From Sipunculus nudus (taxonomy: Eukaryota; Annelida; Sipuncula; Golfingiida; Sipunculidae), in contig CM049316.1 of the NCBI GenBank assembly GCA_026874595.1, positions 6,090,339-6,154,338 of the forward strand: a stretch of 64,000 bases of DNA, given 5' to 3'. A model generated the notes under the pieces. That model searched no databases, had not been told where the DNA came from, and was given only the letters and a program-made list of their open reading frames with translations. Position 1 is the stretch's first letter, and the number at the start of each line of letters is the position of its first letter. A program made the position numbers and the translations under genes. This document shows, piece after piece, positions 11,150 to 22,602 of the stretch.

Positions 11150-12849
11150 ATGCCTGATATTGGACAGCCGGATCAAGTTAATCACATGTTTAGGTTTTGC
11201 AAAAGTCATCCACGTTCCATGCCCATGCATGCTTAACTCGCCTACATGTGAATTTGATAAGGCATTTATGATCGCATGTGGTAACTGCTCATTATGTTGT
11301 AATATATTATTTTATTTCCAGTAACCTTGGCCATTGGTAGGATGACCCTGGATTAATGACCCTAAGTTAATTATCAGTCTAATCCAGGGGCGAATTAATA
11401 TAAATAATATTAATTAATATTAGGAAGTATATCAGTGTCTACAATATATATTTTGTAATTGATATGTGGCGAGTCCGTAATCTAATCCGGAAGTTAATTC
11501 TCCATGTTAACTGTCTTTTGAAGCGAGTTCAAAAAAAGTGATTTTCTATTACATGATAGACAGATATGTTGACATGAACATCGTGCACCCATACCACCAA
11601 TGATCTTGAAATATCCTAAACAAAGTTTACAACAGAGCATATTTAAAAACATTTCAGACATATAATTCAAGTATATACCGAACCTAGTTTTTGAAAGAAG
11701 CCCTCCGCATTGCATGGCCATGCTTAGCTCGCTTACTTGACATTATCAAAGGTACAGTTTACCTAATCATCCTTTTAACATAAGATATGAATGGGTACCG
11801 TGAACATATTTCATGATTTGCCGTTTGTCACTGGGGGAAAAAGCGTATTGAAACGTTGACTATATTCTCAGAATTAATATAATGAATCAAATATTCTTGA
11901 ATATCAATATATCTCAAATATAATACTTTCGCCTTTTGGCAAAAGTTTTCCAAGGGCTGTTCTTGATAAAGAATTTTCCGTTTAAATGACGAGAGGAAGA
12001 ATACCCCGACCCGGAAAATTAACAATCACTGTTGGGCAGGAGGTAGTGGAACAAACAATCATGTAAATGCACAACAAACAAATTGACATATACAATACGG
12101 ATTTTCTATATAGAAAGGTCTTTCTATCTAAAGTTATACATCATCCACCCTTGGCGACAATTTGCTATTGTATAGCACCACGTACGTGGAGAGACGGCAT
12201 TGTTCATGGCTGTATGTTTTGCTGCAAAATCGTGTGCCACAGATGGGACTACAGAGGCGGGATACCAGTAAGGATAAATATACAACCAGGATTGAGACCA
12301 CCAACTACTTTTGAGGTTTGCCTTCAGAGTATCAAGTCGCAATCTATAGGTCAAGCTCATACAGGTAAGCAGATATGTTGCTTTCCCCGTATAGTGCATA
12401 TGTCAAGCAAATGCAATAGCAATTTATAGTAATCCAGTGATTCCATAATATCTCATCTGAAAATGTTACTTAACAAAGACATCTGTAGTGACTTTAAAGA
12501 AGTTAAAATTCTGTTGAAGAATAAACCCTTAGTAAAGATTCAAAATAAAACATAGGAAAGAAGAAGACCTGCCAGTGTTATTTACCATGTTTATCCAACA
12601 CAGTCTTTCTAAACTCTGAGAAAAGAAGGTCCAGGAACCTTAAATACTTGAGTCATTCATTATAAACTTCTTATGTTCTTCAGGGGAACATAAAAGTTTC
12701 ATATAGAAACTCTGCATCAGTTTCTTAGAGGGCCGCTCAGGATTCTCAGCGAGCCCATTTAATACTCTTCTTCGTGTATCATTAACACTGGGTTTATCCA
12801 CTTGTTCGTATGATTACACATACATATAGTTGGAAGATTTATACTCAAT
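11150..12849. other. No gene recognised
   Basis: Overlapping open frames on both strands at 12067-12429 have no recognisable domain, and neither strand is favoured. No supported exon. Confidence 0.4.
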
Positions 12850-13186
12850 GGAGCGTAGTGGCGTAATGGATAGGGCGCAGGGTCTTGGGTTCGCGTCCCG
12901 TTCTGACCGCCGTCTGCGCTAAGATTCTTAGGCAAAGTCTTTACCACAAGGGTGCGCTCTCTCGACCCAGGAGTGAAAGGGTACTGGTCATGGGAGGTAG
13001 CCAAATGTAGAACGAATAACCCTCTTGCGCCTGATATGGCAGCTTGGGTTGTATGCTCCCAAGGGAGCCGAGAAAAGCTACAAGAATGAACAGGCCCCGA
13101 AAGACCAGGAAGGCAAAGTGTAAACTCGGATGAGACTGACATCGTCAGTGATATCAGATTATAAAAACCCTCACCTTTACCTTTAC
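12850..13186 (+). repeat. tRNA-derived SINE
   Basis: An internal pol III promoter is visible. The A-box-like TAGTGGCGTAATGG (12856) is followed by the B box GGTTCGCGTCCC (12888-12899). A roughly 270-base tRNA-unrelated body follows and ends in a short CTTTAC repeat tail (CACCTTTACCTTTAC, to about 13186). Total length is about 337 bp. The 191-codon minus-strand open frame at 12759-13334 runs antisense through it; peptides of the type GTRTQDPAPYPLRHYAP in that frame are the usual mistranslation of a tRNA-like SINE head. I do not claim a named family. Confidence 0.75.
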
Positions 13187-14439
13187 AAATTATAGATCGT
13201 AAAATATGAAATGTTATTATGAAAAAACGTAAAACACAATTGTTAGGGAGTCCTTTACCTCTAACCAATTGCAGCGAATTTGTCACCCATAGGCTGTTTT
13301 TTATTTGTCTGTTAACATTCCATTTTGTCAACATATTTGATAATCTAACATAAAAAATGCATGCGACATAAAAAATTCAAATTGCTAAACGTGGTGGATA
13401 AAGCCGACCCATTTGACTTTGCAGTACGACACAATTAATACATGGAGTATTGGATAAATGCGATGTGCATACCAGTTGCAATTGTTATATACATAGTTAT
13501 TATTTTATTTTCTATTTCGAAATGGGAAACGGGCTGTGTCAACACTGTAACATTATGATCAGGTTTACGTTAACACAAACACACATAGGCCTAGGCTGTG
13601 CAGCATCACGGGTCTTAAATCCACAAACGAAGTGGCGATATGTCCATCTGCAAAATGAGAAATATAACTGTTTAGGGAATAAAATAGATGAAGCCTTATA
13701 TTTATCCAAACACCCATCCTGCCACACATGGGAGGAAGAGAGAGGGGTGGGTCCTTTTGACGGGCTCGAGCATTTGGCTTTGTGAAGAATACAGGGTAAA
13801 TACTCCGAACATTCCACTCATCGTAAATGTATAGCCGGTAATTTGCCCCACCAGATAACCCCCGCCCTCTCTCTCCAATTTGGACAGAGGGTCGATATAA
13901 AGTATAAAATATACTGTAACCATTTTCCCAAAGATAAAAGACAAAATTTTAAAAGCATTAAATTTGTATTACATCAGCAAGGGACATGTTATTTAATAAC
14001 ACATCTTGATGTGATGAATTCATGAAGTTATATACTTGCCGTTATCGAATGTGCAATATTTATTTAGTCTTTTTTGACTTCGAAAATTAGGACGGGCATG
14101 TCCCAATTATTTACATTTAATGCTCAGATTGAACAAAAGTTCATACTTTACACATATCTCTATCACCATGGAAAATTTGAAACAAATCTGGTTAGGAATG
14201 ACATTTACGGTCCTCCGTGTATATAGATTTATATTGTACGTGCTCAAACCCGTTGACCTTTATAAATTACACAAGCTCTCAACACGTCCGAACGTTCAGG
14301 GACGGTAAAGTGAAGGATCAAAGGAACTGGGTAACAGAGATACCGGGGAACAAGAGTAGCCGGTAACCTAGGTACCGGGGCACCGGGTATAAGGGTACGT
14401 CCCCAAATTGAATAAATTGTACGGTAGTCTTAGTTTATG
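13187..14439. other. No gene recognised
   Basis: Overlapping small frames on both strands (13450-13944) show no domain. No repeat unit identified. Confidence 0.4.
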
Positions 14440-14915
14440 TGCTTAATGGTGTGGTGATCGTATTACAATGCTGGATAATAGTGAGATGGTCGTATTACAA
14501 GGTCGGATAATGGTCAGGTTATCATGATACAGGGTGGGGTATTTGTGCGGTGATCATCTTACTGGTGGGGGTATTGATCAGCTGGTCGTGTTATTGATGT
14601 CGATAATGGTGAGGTGGTCGTGTTACCGGGGAGGGTAATGGTGAGGTGGCCGTACTACACGGTCGGGTAATTGTGAGATGGTCGTGTTACTGGGGAGGTA
14701 ATTTTGAGATGACCGTGTTACGGATGTGGATACTGGTTTGGTGGTAATATTACAGTGGTAGGTAACGGTGAGGTGGTGTTGTTACTGGGGAGGTAATGGT
14801 GAGATGGTCGTGTTACTGGGGAGGGTGATGGTTAGATGGCCGTACTACAGGGTCGGGTAATTGTGAGATGGTCGTGTAACTGGGGAGGTATTGGTAAGGT
14901 GGTTGTGTTACTGAA
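14440..14915 (+). repeat. Minisatellite array A (~32 bp unit, G-rich on +)
   Basis: About fourteen degenerate units of 31-36 bases read GGTAATGGTGAGGTGGTCGT followed by a GTTACTGGGGAG- or ACTACAGGGTCG-type end. The word CTACAGGGTCGGGTAA occurs here and, reverse-complemented, in array C (21830-22600), which shows a common family. Array B is also in the opposite orientation. Confidence 0.85.
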
Positions 14916-14974
14916 GTGGTTTCAAAGTTTTCGAATGTTTTAAAATACTCTATGTTTGCCATTTCCACGCTTGC

Positions 14975-15195
14975 CTTGTGACCCCTAACAAAGAAAGGGT
15001 CGTCGAAGTAAAACACGTTCTATGGTTTCGTTGCACATTTGTTCCATTCTTGCTTTCAATTTTCAGATCTGATTTATGCATTCTATATATGTATGAGAAC
15101 TGTGTTTTTATAGTATGTACACAGCAAGCTGGTTTAGGAAAGGCATCAGCTGCTTCCAATACTACCGATTCAGATAATTATATAAATGTATCATG
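14975..15195 (+). repeat. Dispersed repeat family 3 (flank of minisatellite), copy 1
   Basis: Matches 21485-21762 in order and orientation. Shared words include CCCTAACAAA, CCATTCTT, TTTTCAGATCTGATTTATGC (with differences in the second copy) and GCTGCTTCCA, and both copies end in an (AT)n run. Each copy adjoins a minisatellite array of the same family. Confidence 0.7.
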
Positions 15196-15264
15196 AATAT
15201 ATATATATATATATATATATCTATCTGTGTGTGTGTGTGTGTAGAAAGAGAGAGAGGAAAAAAA

Positions 15265-15300
<36 letters not shown>

Positions 15301-15305
15301 GAGAG
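15196..15305. repeat. (AT)n(TG)n(GA)n compound microsatellite
   Basis: Three dinucleotide tracts in succession: AT, then TG, then GA with a short A-rich break. Reading frames through it are artefacts. Confidence 0.95.
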
Positions 15306-15349
15306 ATGACACAAAAAATATACATTCTAAAAAAAAGAAATCTGCATTT

Positions 15350-15522
15350 TAAGGAATGCAAGCCTCCTTCATGTGTATACGTAAGTGGGTTGTGTGTATG
15401 TGTATTGGGGGGGGGGGGGTCTATTGTGGCATGCTCCCAATACCGTGATTGCATTCACTTATTCTGCCGATATCACCAGAATCATACGTGCATAAGTGAC
15501 TGTACGTTCGTGAATATTTCTA
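15350..15522 (+). repeat. Dispersed repeat family 2 with internal poly-G, copy 2
   Basis: Partner of 7869-8034. Its poly-G tract (15407-15419) is 13 bases against 20 in copy 1, and it has about 20 extra bases of TGTG-rich sequence just before the tract. Confidence 0.75.
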
Positions 15523-15529
15523 GATGACA

Positions 15530-16475
15530 TTCCTGAATCATGATCATGTCCCGGATCAACACCAGTATCTAACCAAGTCTTCATTGGACCATTCCCGAAA
15601 TGTCCTGAAAGCAGACAGACAGGAAAACACATACACATACAAACGCACACACTAACGAGGATGAAAGCATTAACTATTGCGGAGCAAAATTTCCGTGAAA
15701 GAGAGCTGGGTATAATGCAGCGATCTTCAGTCTTCTTTATACCATACAAAGAAGTATATCATTAAAACATAAAGAAAAGATTAAAATTTTCCAAAGGGAG
15801 ATGTATAGTGCAGGTGTATTATATTTAAGAATGAATTATGGTCCTTCTAACTGTGTAACAAGCACCGGTCCACACATTACTCTTTCTGAACCAATGAACG
15901 AGCAGTGATTGAAAATACTTTGTGTCTGCACATTCACACCCCTTCATGCCAGGCAGGTATCATCGTTATCTTCAGCATGTAAACATCCCATCATGCTCAG
16001 TAATGGCTTCCTTTCTAAAGAAAATGATAATACAAATTCAGATCGTGCTTGTAAAATACCTTCAAAGAGATCCGAACCCTCTTTCACCACATGTTTGGAA
16101 GCAGAAATTCAGGTGCACCTTTGTTTGAATGAAGTTGTTACAAGGATGCGCGCGCACCACTATCCATTTAAATTCGCACCACTGATCATAATTACCCATT
16201 ACCAGAGAAGAATAACAAACGTATAGCTAAATCTTCTATGGAATATTTCAATTTCATCAAGATATTTAAAAAAATGGTATAAAAAATAATACCTTTTGAA
16301 ATTGGACCATTTATAAGTGTTAATTTGCCTTTTATAATTTCGATTTTTGCAACCACATACACTTACATCGAAATCAGCCCTGACAATTCCTCTGCAACGT
16401 ATCAAAACCCCACCAATACCCACATCTGTAACACGCCCATCCAACCATTACGCACCTTGGTAACAAGCCAACCTT
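15530..16475. other. No gene recognised
   Basis: Two overlapping plus frames (15909-16226) and minus frames here lack any domain or splice support. The stretch lies between two minisatellite arrays of opposite orientation. Confidence 0.4.
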
Positions 16476-16479
16476 ATCA

Positions 16480-16995
16480 TTATCCACCCATGTAACATGA
16501 CCACCTCGGCATAATCCACCCCATTAGCATGACCACCTCACCATTAACCAAGCCTGTAACACGACCAGCTTACCATTAATCACCCTATTCACACGAAACC
16601 GTCATCATTACCCACCCCAATAACACGACCACCTCGCACTAACCCACTCCAGTATCACGACTACTTCACCATTACCTATCCTAGTAACATGACAACTTGC
16701 CCATTATCCACCCAGGAAACATGACCACTTCACCATTAACGAACCAAGTAACACAGCCACCCTACCTATAAACACCCAAGTAACATGTGCACCTCGCTAT
16801 ACACCACCCAAGTAAAACGAAACCCTTATCATCGCCCAACCCTGTAACCCGATCACCTCACAATTAGCCCCCCCGGTACAAACCCACCTCAAGATTATCA
16901 ATTCACTTCACCATTACCCACTCATTTAATACGACAACCTTACCATATCCCACCCCATTAACATGACCACCTCACCATTATCCACCCCATCTGTA
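16480..16995 (-). repeat. Minisatellite array B (~32 bp unit, C-rich on +)
   Basis: About sixteen degenerate units of the form CCATTACCCACCCCAGTAAC plus ACGACCACCTCA. This is the reverse complement of the array A unit, so A and B form inverted arms around 14916-16479. Confidence 0.85.
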
Positions 16996-17319
16996 TATAA
17001 TGCATATTTCACCAGGATAACCTATTCAGCATAAGTTGTTTTTCTATAGGGCCCTGGACTAAAACAATTCATAGAATACATGTATGGTTTAACACAAATG
17101 AACAAAAATAATTGCAAACATGTGAAATTATGACATCATGTTACACATTTTTTAATAAAAAAAAACCAATGCAATACAATTAAATGTATACAATTATGCG
17201 CATAGGAGCAATGACAAAGTCATTACATAGAGTTATTTAAAATTTTCTATTATTATCTTATATGCCATTAAATATTAGTTAAAGTCTTGGTATTAAAGTT
17301 GATAATGGAATAATACATA

Positions 17320-18600
17320 TGGATTATAAAACTCACTGAACTAACTGTTCGTACAGAGATTTAAATTGGCTAATATTATTGGCAGTTTTTACACTCGCAG
17401 GAAGTACATTCCCATTGCTTGGCCCGGCATATGAAAGACTTGCGTTAAAGGATTCTTTTTCTTTGGGGGGGGGGGGGGGGGGGGAGTTGGGGGGTGGTAG
17501 AGATAATTATAAATTGAAACCTTTAGAGAAGCGAGTTTGATATGAAGTGTTAAGAAAGTTGAACGCATGTGTAAACGAACTAAGTGCATTACCAGTCAGG
17601 CATTTAAAAACGCTTAAGGAAACAAAATATTGGTATCTTTGATGAACGTTCATTCAACCCAAAGTTTGGAAAAGTGACAAAGAGGATACGTCAGTATTAA
17701 AAGTTCAAGAAACATTTCGAGCAGCCTTATTTTGAAGTTCCTAAAGTGGTGACAAGTGAGTTTTGGAAGGGTTCCCCCAAACGGATATGCAATAATCTAT
17801 GTGGCTCTGAATAAAAGCATAGTATACCGTTTGTAAACTTGAGGTATCTAAAATCTGACTAAGTCTAAAAAGAAGACCACGTTTAGATGCGACTTTATCA
17901 CAGACATGTTTTATTTGATTTTTCAAGGTAAGACCCGAGTAAATAAAAACGTCTAAAAGTTTAGTATGATCTACTGGGGCTACGTAGATATGATCGATCA
18001 AATACTTTAATGATCTTGTTAATTTTAGGTTGTTGAGGATTGATACACAGTCTACTATCCCTAAACCAGTCAAGCGCAATATTAATTTGTGCCTGTAGTA
18101 ATTCAATAGCTATATTAACTGAATGTGCAGACGCATAAATAGTAATATCATCAGCATAAATAACACATTTATCATGGAGGAACAGAGGAAGATCATTAAG
18201 GAACATAAGGAAAAAAAAAAATTGGCGAGCACAGTGCCTTTTGGACTTCCTATATCCAAGGTGCGCTCCTTAGACTGAACTTGATTTGAGTGAACAACCT
18301 GTTTCCGATTAGATAAGTAATTATTGAACCATAATAAAGGGGACACCTTCTACAACATACTTTTTCATTTTAGTAAGCAAGACTTGTGATTAAGACTATC
18401 AAAACCTTTCCTTATATCGACAAGACATTATTGTTATTTGTATTGATTAAGCATTCATCGACTATACAATGCAAGGCAAATAAAGCTGATCTGCTTGGTA
18501 GGTACGCAAATTGTTTATCTGTGAATACATCATTGTTATTGAAATAAGTAATAAATCCTGATTTAACAAACTTTTCTAGTATTTTCGGTACGTGACCTGT
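17320..18600 (-). mobile_element. Degenerate non-LTR retrotransposon, C-terminal RT part
   Basis: Read right to left, the block contains in order: a KGFDSLNHK-like segment (RT motif A region, about 18410), WFNNYLSNRKQVV with a GSPKGTVLA segment (about 18260-18340), YADDITIYAS (motif C, about 18160), an LQTVYYAFIQSHIDYCISVWG segment (about 17800), and a C-terminus SLSYAGPSNGNVLP at about 17420. The pieces lie in different frames with stops, so the copy is dead. A 20-base poly-G run (17465-17484) sits inside the former coding region. No endonuclease domain is seen. The clade is uncertain: the ending is of the kind found in Jockey/CR1/RTE-X-type LINEs. Confidence 0.85.
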
Positions 18601-18809
18601 AATATACTGATGGTCCAGTCATTGTTTTCATTGGTTTGCATCGCTTTTCGATGTGCATATTCTTTTGAATGTATCAAGGTTAATAGTTCTTTTTGTAAAC
18701 CATTTATTTTGACGTGATTTAATGCGACGTTGGAGCACAGGAGCGTTATTATTACATTCTTTAAAAAATTCACAGCGCAATAATTCCCAAGCTAGCTCTA
18801 TATCATGAA

Positions 18810-19381
18810 TAAATATGTGATAGAAACATAGATGACGACAATTTGTCTATAAATTTAAGTTCATTGCTGCCCGAAGTCCGATTCTGCCTGAACCTTTGCT
18901 CGTCTTGCTTTCTCCTCTGCTTCAAGGCATTTTAGTTTTAATTTCTTTATGTCCTCTTGTTTCTTTGCTTGAAACATGTAGACCAGCTGCACGTTCTGCT
19001 AATAGCGCTCGTTTTGACGATGTGGAACTAAATTTCGAAATATTAGACGGGCAAAGAGACTTAAGACTTCCTGGACATTGGCTATGATGAGCAATAACAG
19101 TTTTTTCCTGAAGCATCTGTCCTTTGAATAAGCCTTTTTATGTCCTCTTTACAGCTGTCCTGGGGTACAGTACCACTTAAACTCTTTCTCAGGCTATCAG
19201 AGGCCTTGTCCAGTTCCTCAAGGCACATCTTAAGATCTCTGTTGATATCAGATAGGTCAAGCGGCTCAGACTGATCAGGATGGTCAAGGTCACTCTCTGC
19301 TGTTTTCACCAGGGAAGTTACTTGCTTCTTAACAGTCCACAAGTCGTCAACCAACTTTCTTTCTCGTTCAAATGATTTCAA
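18810..19381 (-). pseudogene. Charged coiled-coil remnant, possibly retroelement gag
   Basis: The minus frame at 19381-19082 encodes about 99 residues rich in K, E and D, with a leucine-spaced middle (LEELDKASDSLRKSL). A neighbouring frame (19116-18922) has SSKRALLAERAAGL. Another frame then continues with a KLKLKCLEAEEKARRAKVQ-like charged helix down to about 18870. The frame changes suggest a broken coding sequence. Long charged helices of this type occur in the gag-like part of invertebrate LTR elements of the BEL/Pao type, but no zinc knuckle, protease or reverse transcriptase is present. The identification is therefore tentative; a fragment of a cellular coiled-coil gene is the alternative. 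Confidence 0.35.
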
Positions 19382-19384
19382 TAC

Positions 19385-20045
19385 CTTCCGTGACGGTCTA
19401 CTTTCTCATTGACTTCGTCTCAATCTCATGTGTTTAGAAACTTTACTCTTAAATGCCTGGCATTCATCATGTTCCAAGCATTGTAAATTAGATGGAACAA
19501 AAGCTGATTTATGGATATTCAACGTTTAAGACCAAAAATGTTTTGTTCAGAGCCAAGTTAATTATCTACAGAGAAACCATGCAGATCATATTATTCACTG
19601 ATAAAACCAAACTCTCAGTATTGACGACACAACAAATATACCATGTGTATATAAAATCCAGGATGGTATATATGTGAAAGAACATGCATACAGATTCAAG
19701 ATAATCTACTGTGATATATACATAAAAATAGTTATCGTCTTACATTCAGATGTAATTATGTATGAATCGTTGTCTCGATTGATTTTACCAGACTTGCTAA
19801 GCTTGCACAACCTTGTCGTAGGCTAAGGTAAAACAATAATATTCGCATTCGCCATGTTCAGATTAAAGAAAAAAGACCTAATGATGACCAGTAATTTGAT
19901 GAGTTAGTAACGCTGTCCGTTCTGATGCATCAATCTTCTCATTAATCCACGGGTTTAACATGAAGTCATTAATCTTCTGAAGTCGGAGATATAAAGTTAC
20001 CAATAAGCAGATAAATATACTTCATCCAGCAAGTTGATATGCATG
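19385..20045. other. No gene seen
   Basis: AT-rich sequence without recognisable coding or repeat structure. Confidence 0.45.
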
Positions 20046-20049
20046 CGTA

Positions 20050-20470
20050 GTATAACATAAGTCATTATATACGGGTAACGGTGTCAACGAGATATGTGCA
20101 TCATATCACAACCCTGTCTTCAAGTCTATGGGTAACGGACAACCGGATATGTGCAGCATATCACTACACTATCATCAAGTCTATAGGTAACGGTGTCAAC
20201 CGGACAGCCGGATATGTGCAGCATATCACAACACCATCATCAAGTCTATAGGTAACGGTGTCAACCGGACAACCCGATATGTGCAGCATATCACTACGCT
20301 ATCAACAAGTCAATAGGTAACGATGTCGACCGGACAATCAGACATGTGCAGCGTATCACAACACCATCAGCAAGTATATAAGTATAGTAACTCAAGTTCA
20401 TCATGTGCGGGTAATTATGTCAACTGGACAACTGGACATGTGCAGCATATCACAACACTATCAGCTGACT
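20050..20470. repeat. 65 bp tandem array
   Basis: About six units of roughly 65 bases. The core contains GGTAACGGTGTCAACCGGAC, then a GGATATGTGCAGCATATCAC block and a CACCATCATCAAGTCTATA linker. The outer copies are more diverged than the middle ones. ATATGTGCAGCATAT within each unit is a near-palindrome. Confidence 0.85.
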
Positions 20471-20479
20471 TTGATAATA

Positions 20480-21440
20480 TACAACTTGACACAATATATA
20501 GTTCAAAGTTGAATGCGCTCTAAAGGTAGGTCAATAAGTAGTCAGAGTTCTCGATATGCATACAATTAAACATATTAAACTGCAGCAATATTAAAGTTGT
20601 TCAGGCATTGAAAGTAACTGTTTTATTTGAAGAGCTCAAGTGTCTCTTCTCAAATATCTACAGTGTCACTTGCAAAGCCAAAACCATATTTGTATATCTA
20701 TATGGAATGTTCAAACAGTTATAACAGCTCTCAGCGTGCACAGTTGATCATAAACAGTGGTCTAAGCTTAGTTCTCAAACATCAACAAGTAGTTGCCAAT
20801 CTCAGCATACGCAGTTCATCTCGAGTAGAAAAAATATAACAGTTTAGCTTGTTGACTCTCACATCTCTGATGGTAGATATCTAGGCTCGGTCGTTGACTG
20901 TAGTTTTGTACGTCTTATAAAGCCCCATGAGGGGAATGATTGAAGTACCTAATTCGTTTGATACTGATTTATTCTCGCATGATGATATAAACCGTCAAAT
21001 GAAATGACAGATAACAACTGTCACCAGCTGGTACAAGTTTCGTGGATAAAACATTTTAAACAATATGGAGAAGATACCTATGCTCCAAATGCTATAAAAT
21101 ACATATTTACCTTACAGTCGATAAGTTATCTCAAAGAATAACATTAAAACACTTTACAAGTAGCTAAACGGACTCTGGTTCATATACGGTACATCGTATC
21201 CGGGAATATTAGTACAGAAACATCCTTAAAGTTTAACATAGGCTGAATATAAAGAGGGGCATATTTATAATTAAAACCAAGTACATATACTGACCGACTC
21301 TAGGCCTTCTCGCCATAGTCATACACATTATAGAATGTCTGCAAATGCACAGGCAAACAAAATGGATACAGCGTTCTTTTTGTCGAATATAGTTCTACAG
21401 TTCTGGGATGTTCTTACTTATTCATGCACGGTTATCATAG
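20480..21440. other. No gene recognised
   Basis: Small frames without domains. No repeat identified. Confidence 0.4.
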
Positions 21441-21484
21441 TAAACAATGCTTATGACACAGAATCATCTCAGTGGCAGTTACAT

Positions 21485-21758
21485 CCCTAACAAAAAAAAG
21501 GTCATCAAATATACATATAATCAGGGGTTATAAAAATATAAAGAGAAAACAAGTTCAAATACGTCTAATGTTCACTTCTGACGATTCATATGTGTTAGTT
21601 TCATTCTCTAATTTCTCCATTCTTCAATTTTAGATTTGATTTATGCATTTTTATATGTATGGAATCTATATTTTAATAATTTATGCACAGAAATCCGGTT
21701 TTGGAAAGACACGAGCTGCTTCCATCACTGGCGAATCAGATAATCATATATATTCACA

Positions 21759-21804
<46 letters not shown>
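21485..21804 (+). repeat. Dispersed repeat family 3, copy 2, ending in (AT)n
   Basis: Partner of 14975-15195. The unit ends with an uninterrupted AT run at 21762-21804, then about 25 bases later minisatellite array C begins. Confidence 0.7.
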
Positions 21805-21808
<4 letters not shown>

Positions 21809-21829
21809 GAAAATTTCACCTTTAAAATA

Positions 21830-22600
21830 CTACATCACCATTACCCACCTCTGTAATACGACCGTCCCAACATTACCTGGCCCTGTAGTATGACCACCCC
21901 ACCATTACCCGACCCTGTAGTATGACCACCCCACCATTACCAGACCCTGTAGTATGACCACCCCACCATTACCAGACCCTGTAGTATGACCACCCCACCA
22001 TTACCCGACCCTGTAGTATGGCCACCCCACCATTACCCAACCCTGTAGTATGGCCACCCCACCATTACCGGACCCTTTAGTATGACCACCATTACCAGAC
22101 CTAACAGTATGACCACCGTACCATTACCCGATTCTGTAGTATGGCCACCCCACCATTACCAGACCTAGTGGTATGTCCACCCCATCATTATCCGACCCTG
22201 TAGTATGACCATCCTATCATTACCCTACCCTCTAGTATGACCACCCCACCATTACCAGACCTAGTAGTATGACCACCCCATCATTACCCGACCCTGTAGT
22301 ATGACCATCCTATCATTACCCTACCCTCTAGTATGACCACCCCACCATTACCAGACCTAGTAGTATGACCACCCCATCATTATCCGACCCTGTAGTATGG
22401 CCACCCCACCATTACCGGACCCTTTAGAATGACCACCATTACCAGACCTAATAGTATGACCACCGTACCATTACCCGATTCTGTAGTATGACCACCCCAC
22501 CATTACCCTACCCTGTAGTATGACCACCCCACCATTACCAGACCTAGTAGTATGACCACCTCACCATTTCTAGACCTAGTAGTATGACCACCATTACCAT
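21830..22600 (-). repeat. Minisatellite array C (~33 bp unit, C-rich on +)
   Basis: More than twenty units of CCATTACCCGACCCTGTAGT plus ATGACCACCCCAC, with a few shortened to about 21-30 bases. A higher-order repeat is visible: a block of about three units recurs between 22140 and 22420. It belongs to the same family as arrays A and B and is much less decayed than either. Its right end abuts the truncated endonuclease of the LINE at 22603. Confidence 0.9.
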
Positions 22601-22602
22601 GT

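Noticed and set aside
12067-12429. 120-codon plus frame with a 91-codon minus frame over it
   Set aside because: No recognisable domain or splice signals; equal openness on both strands suggests chance.
12759-13334. 191-codon minus-strand open frame
   Set aside because: It runs antisense through a tRNA-derived SINE with clear A and B boxes, and its recognisable peptide is the usual SINE mistranslation.
13450-13944. Overlapping frames of 80-111 codons on both strands
   Set aside because: No domain and conflicting strands.
21830-22600. CRISPR-like regular repeats
   Set aside because: Units are contiguous with no unique spacers, in a eukaryotic context; it is a minisatellite.
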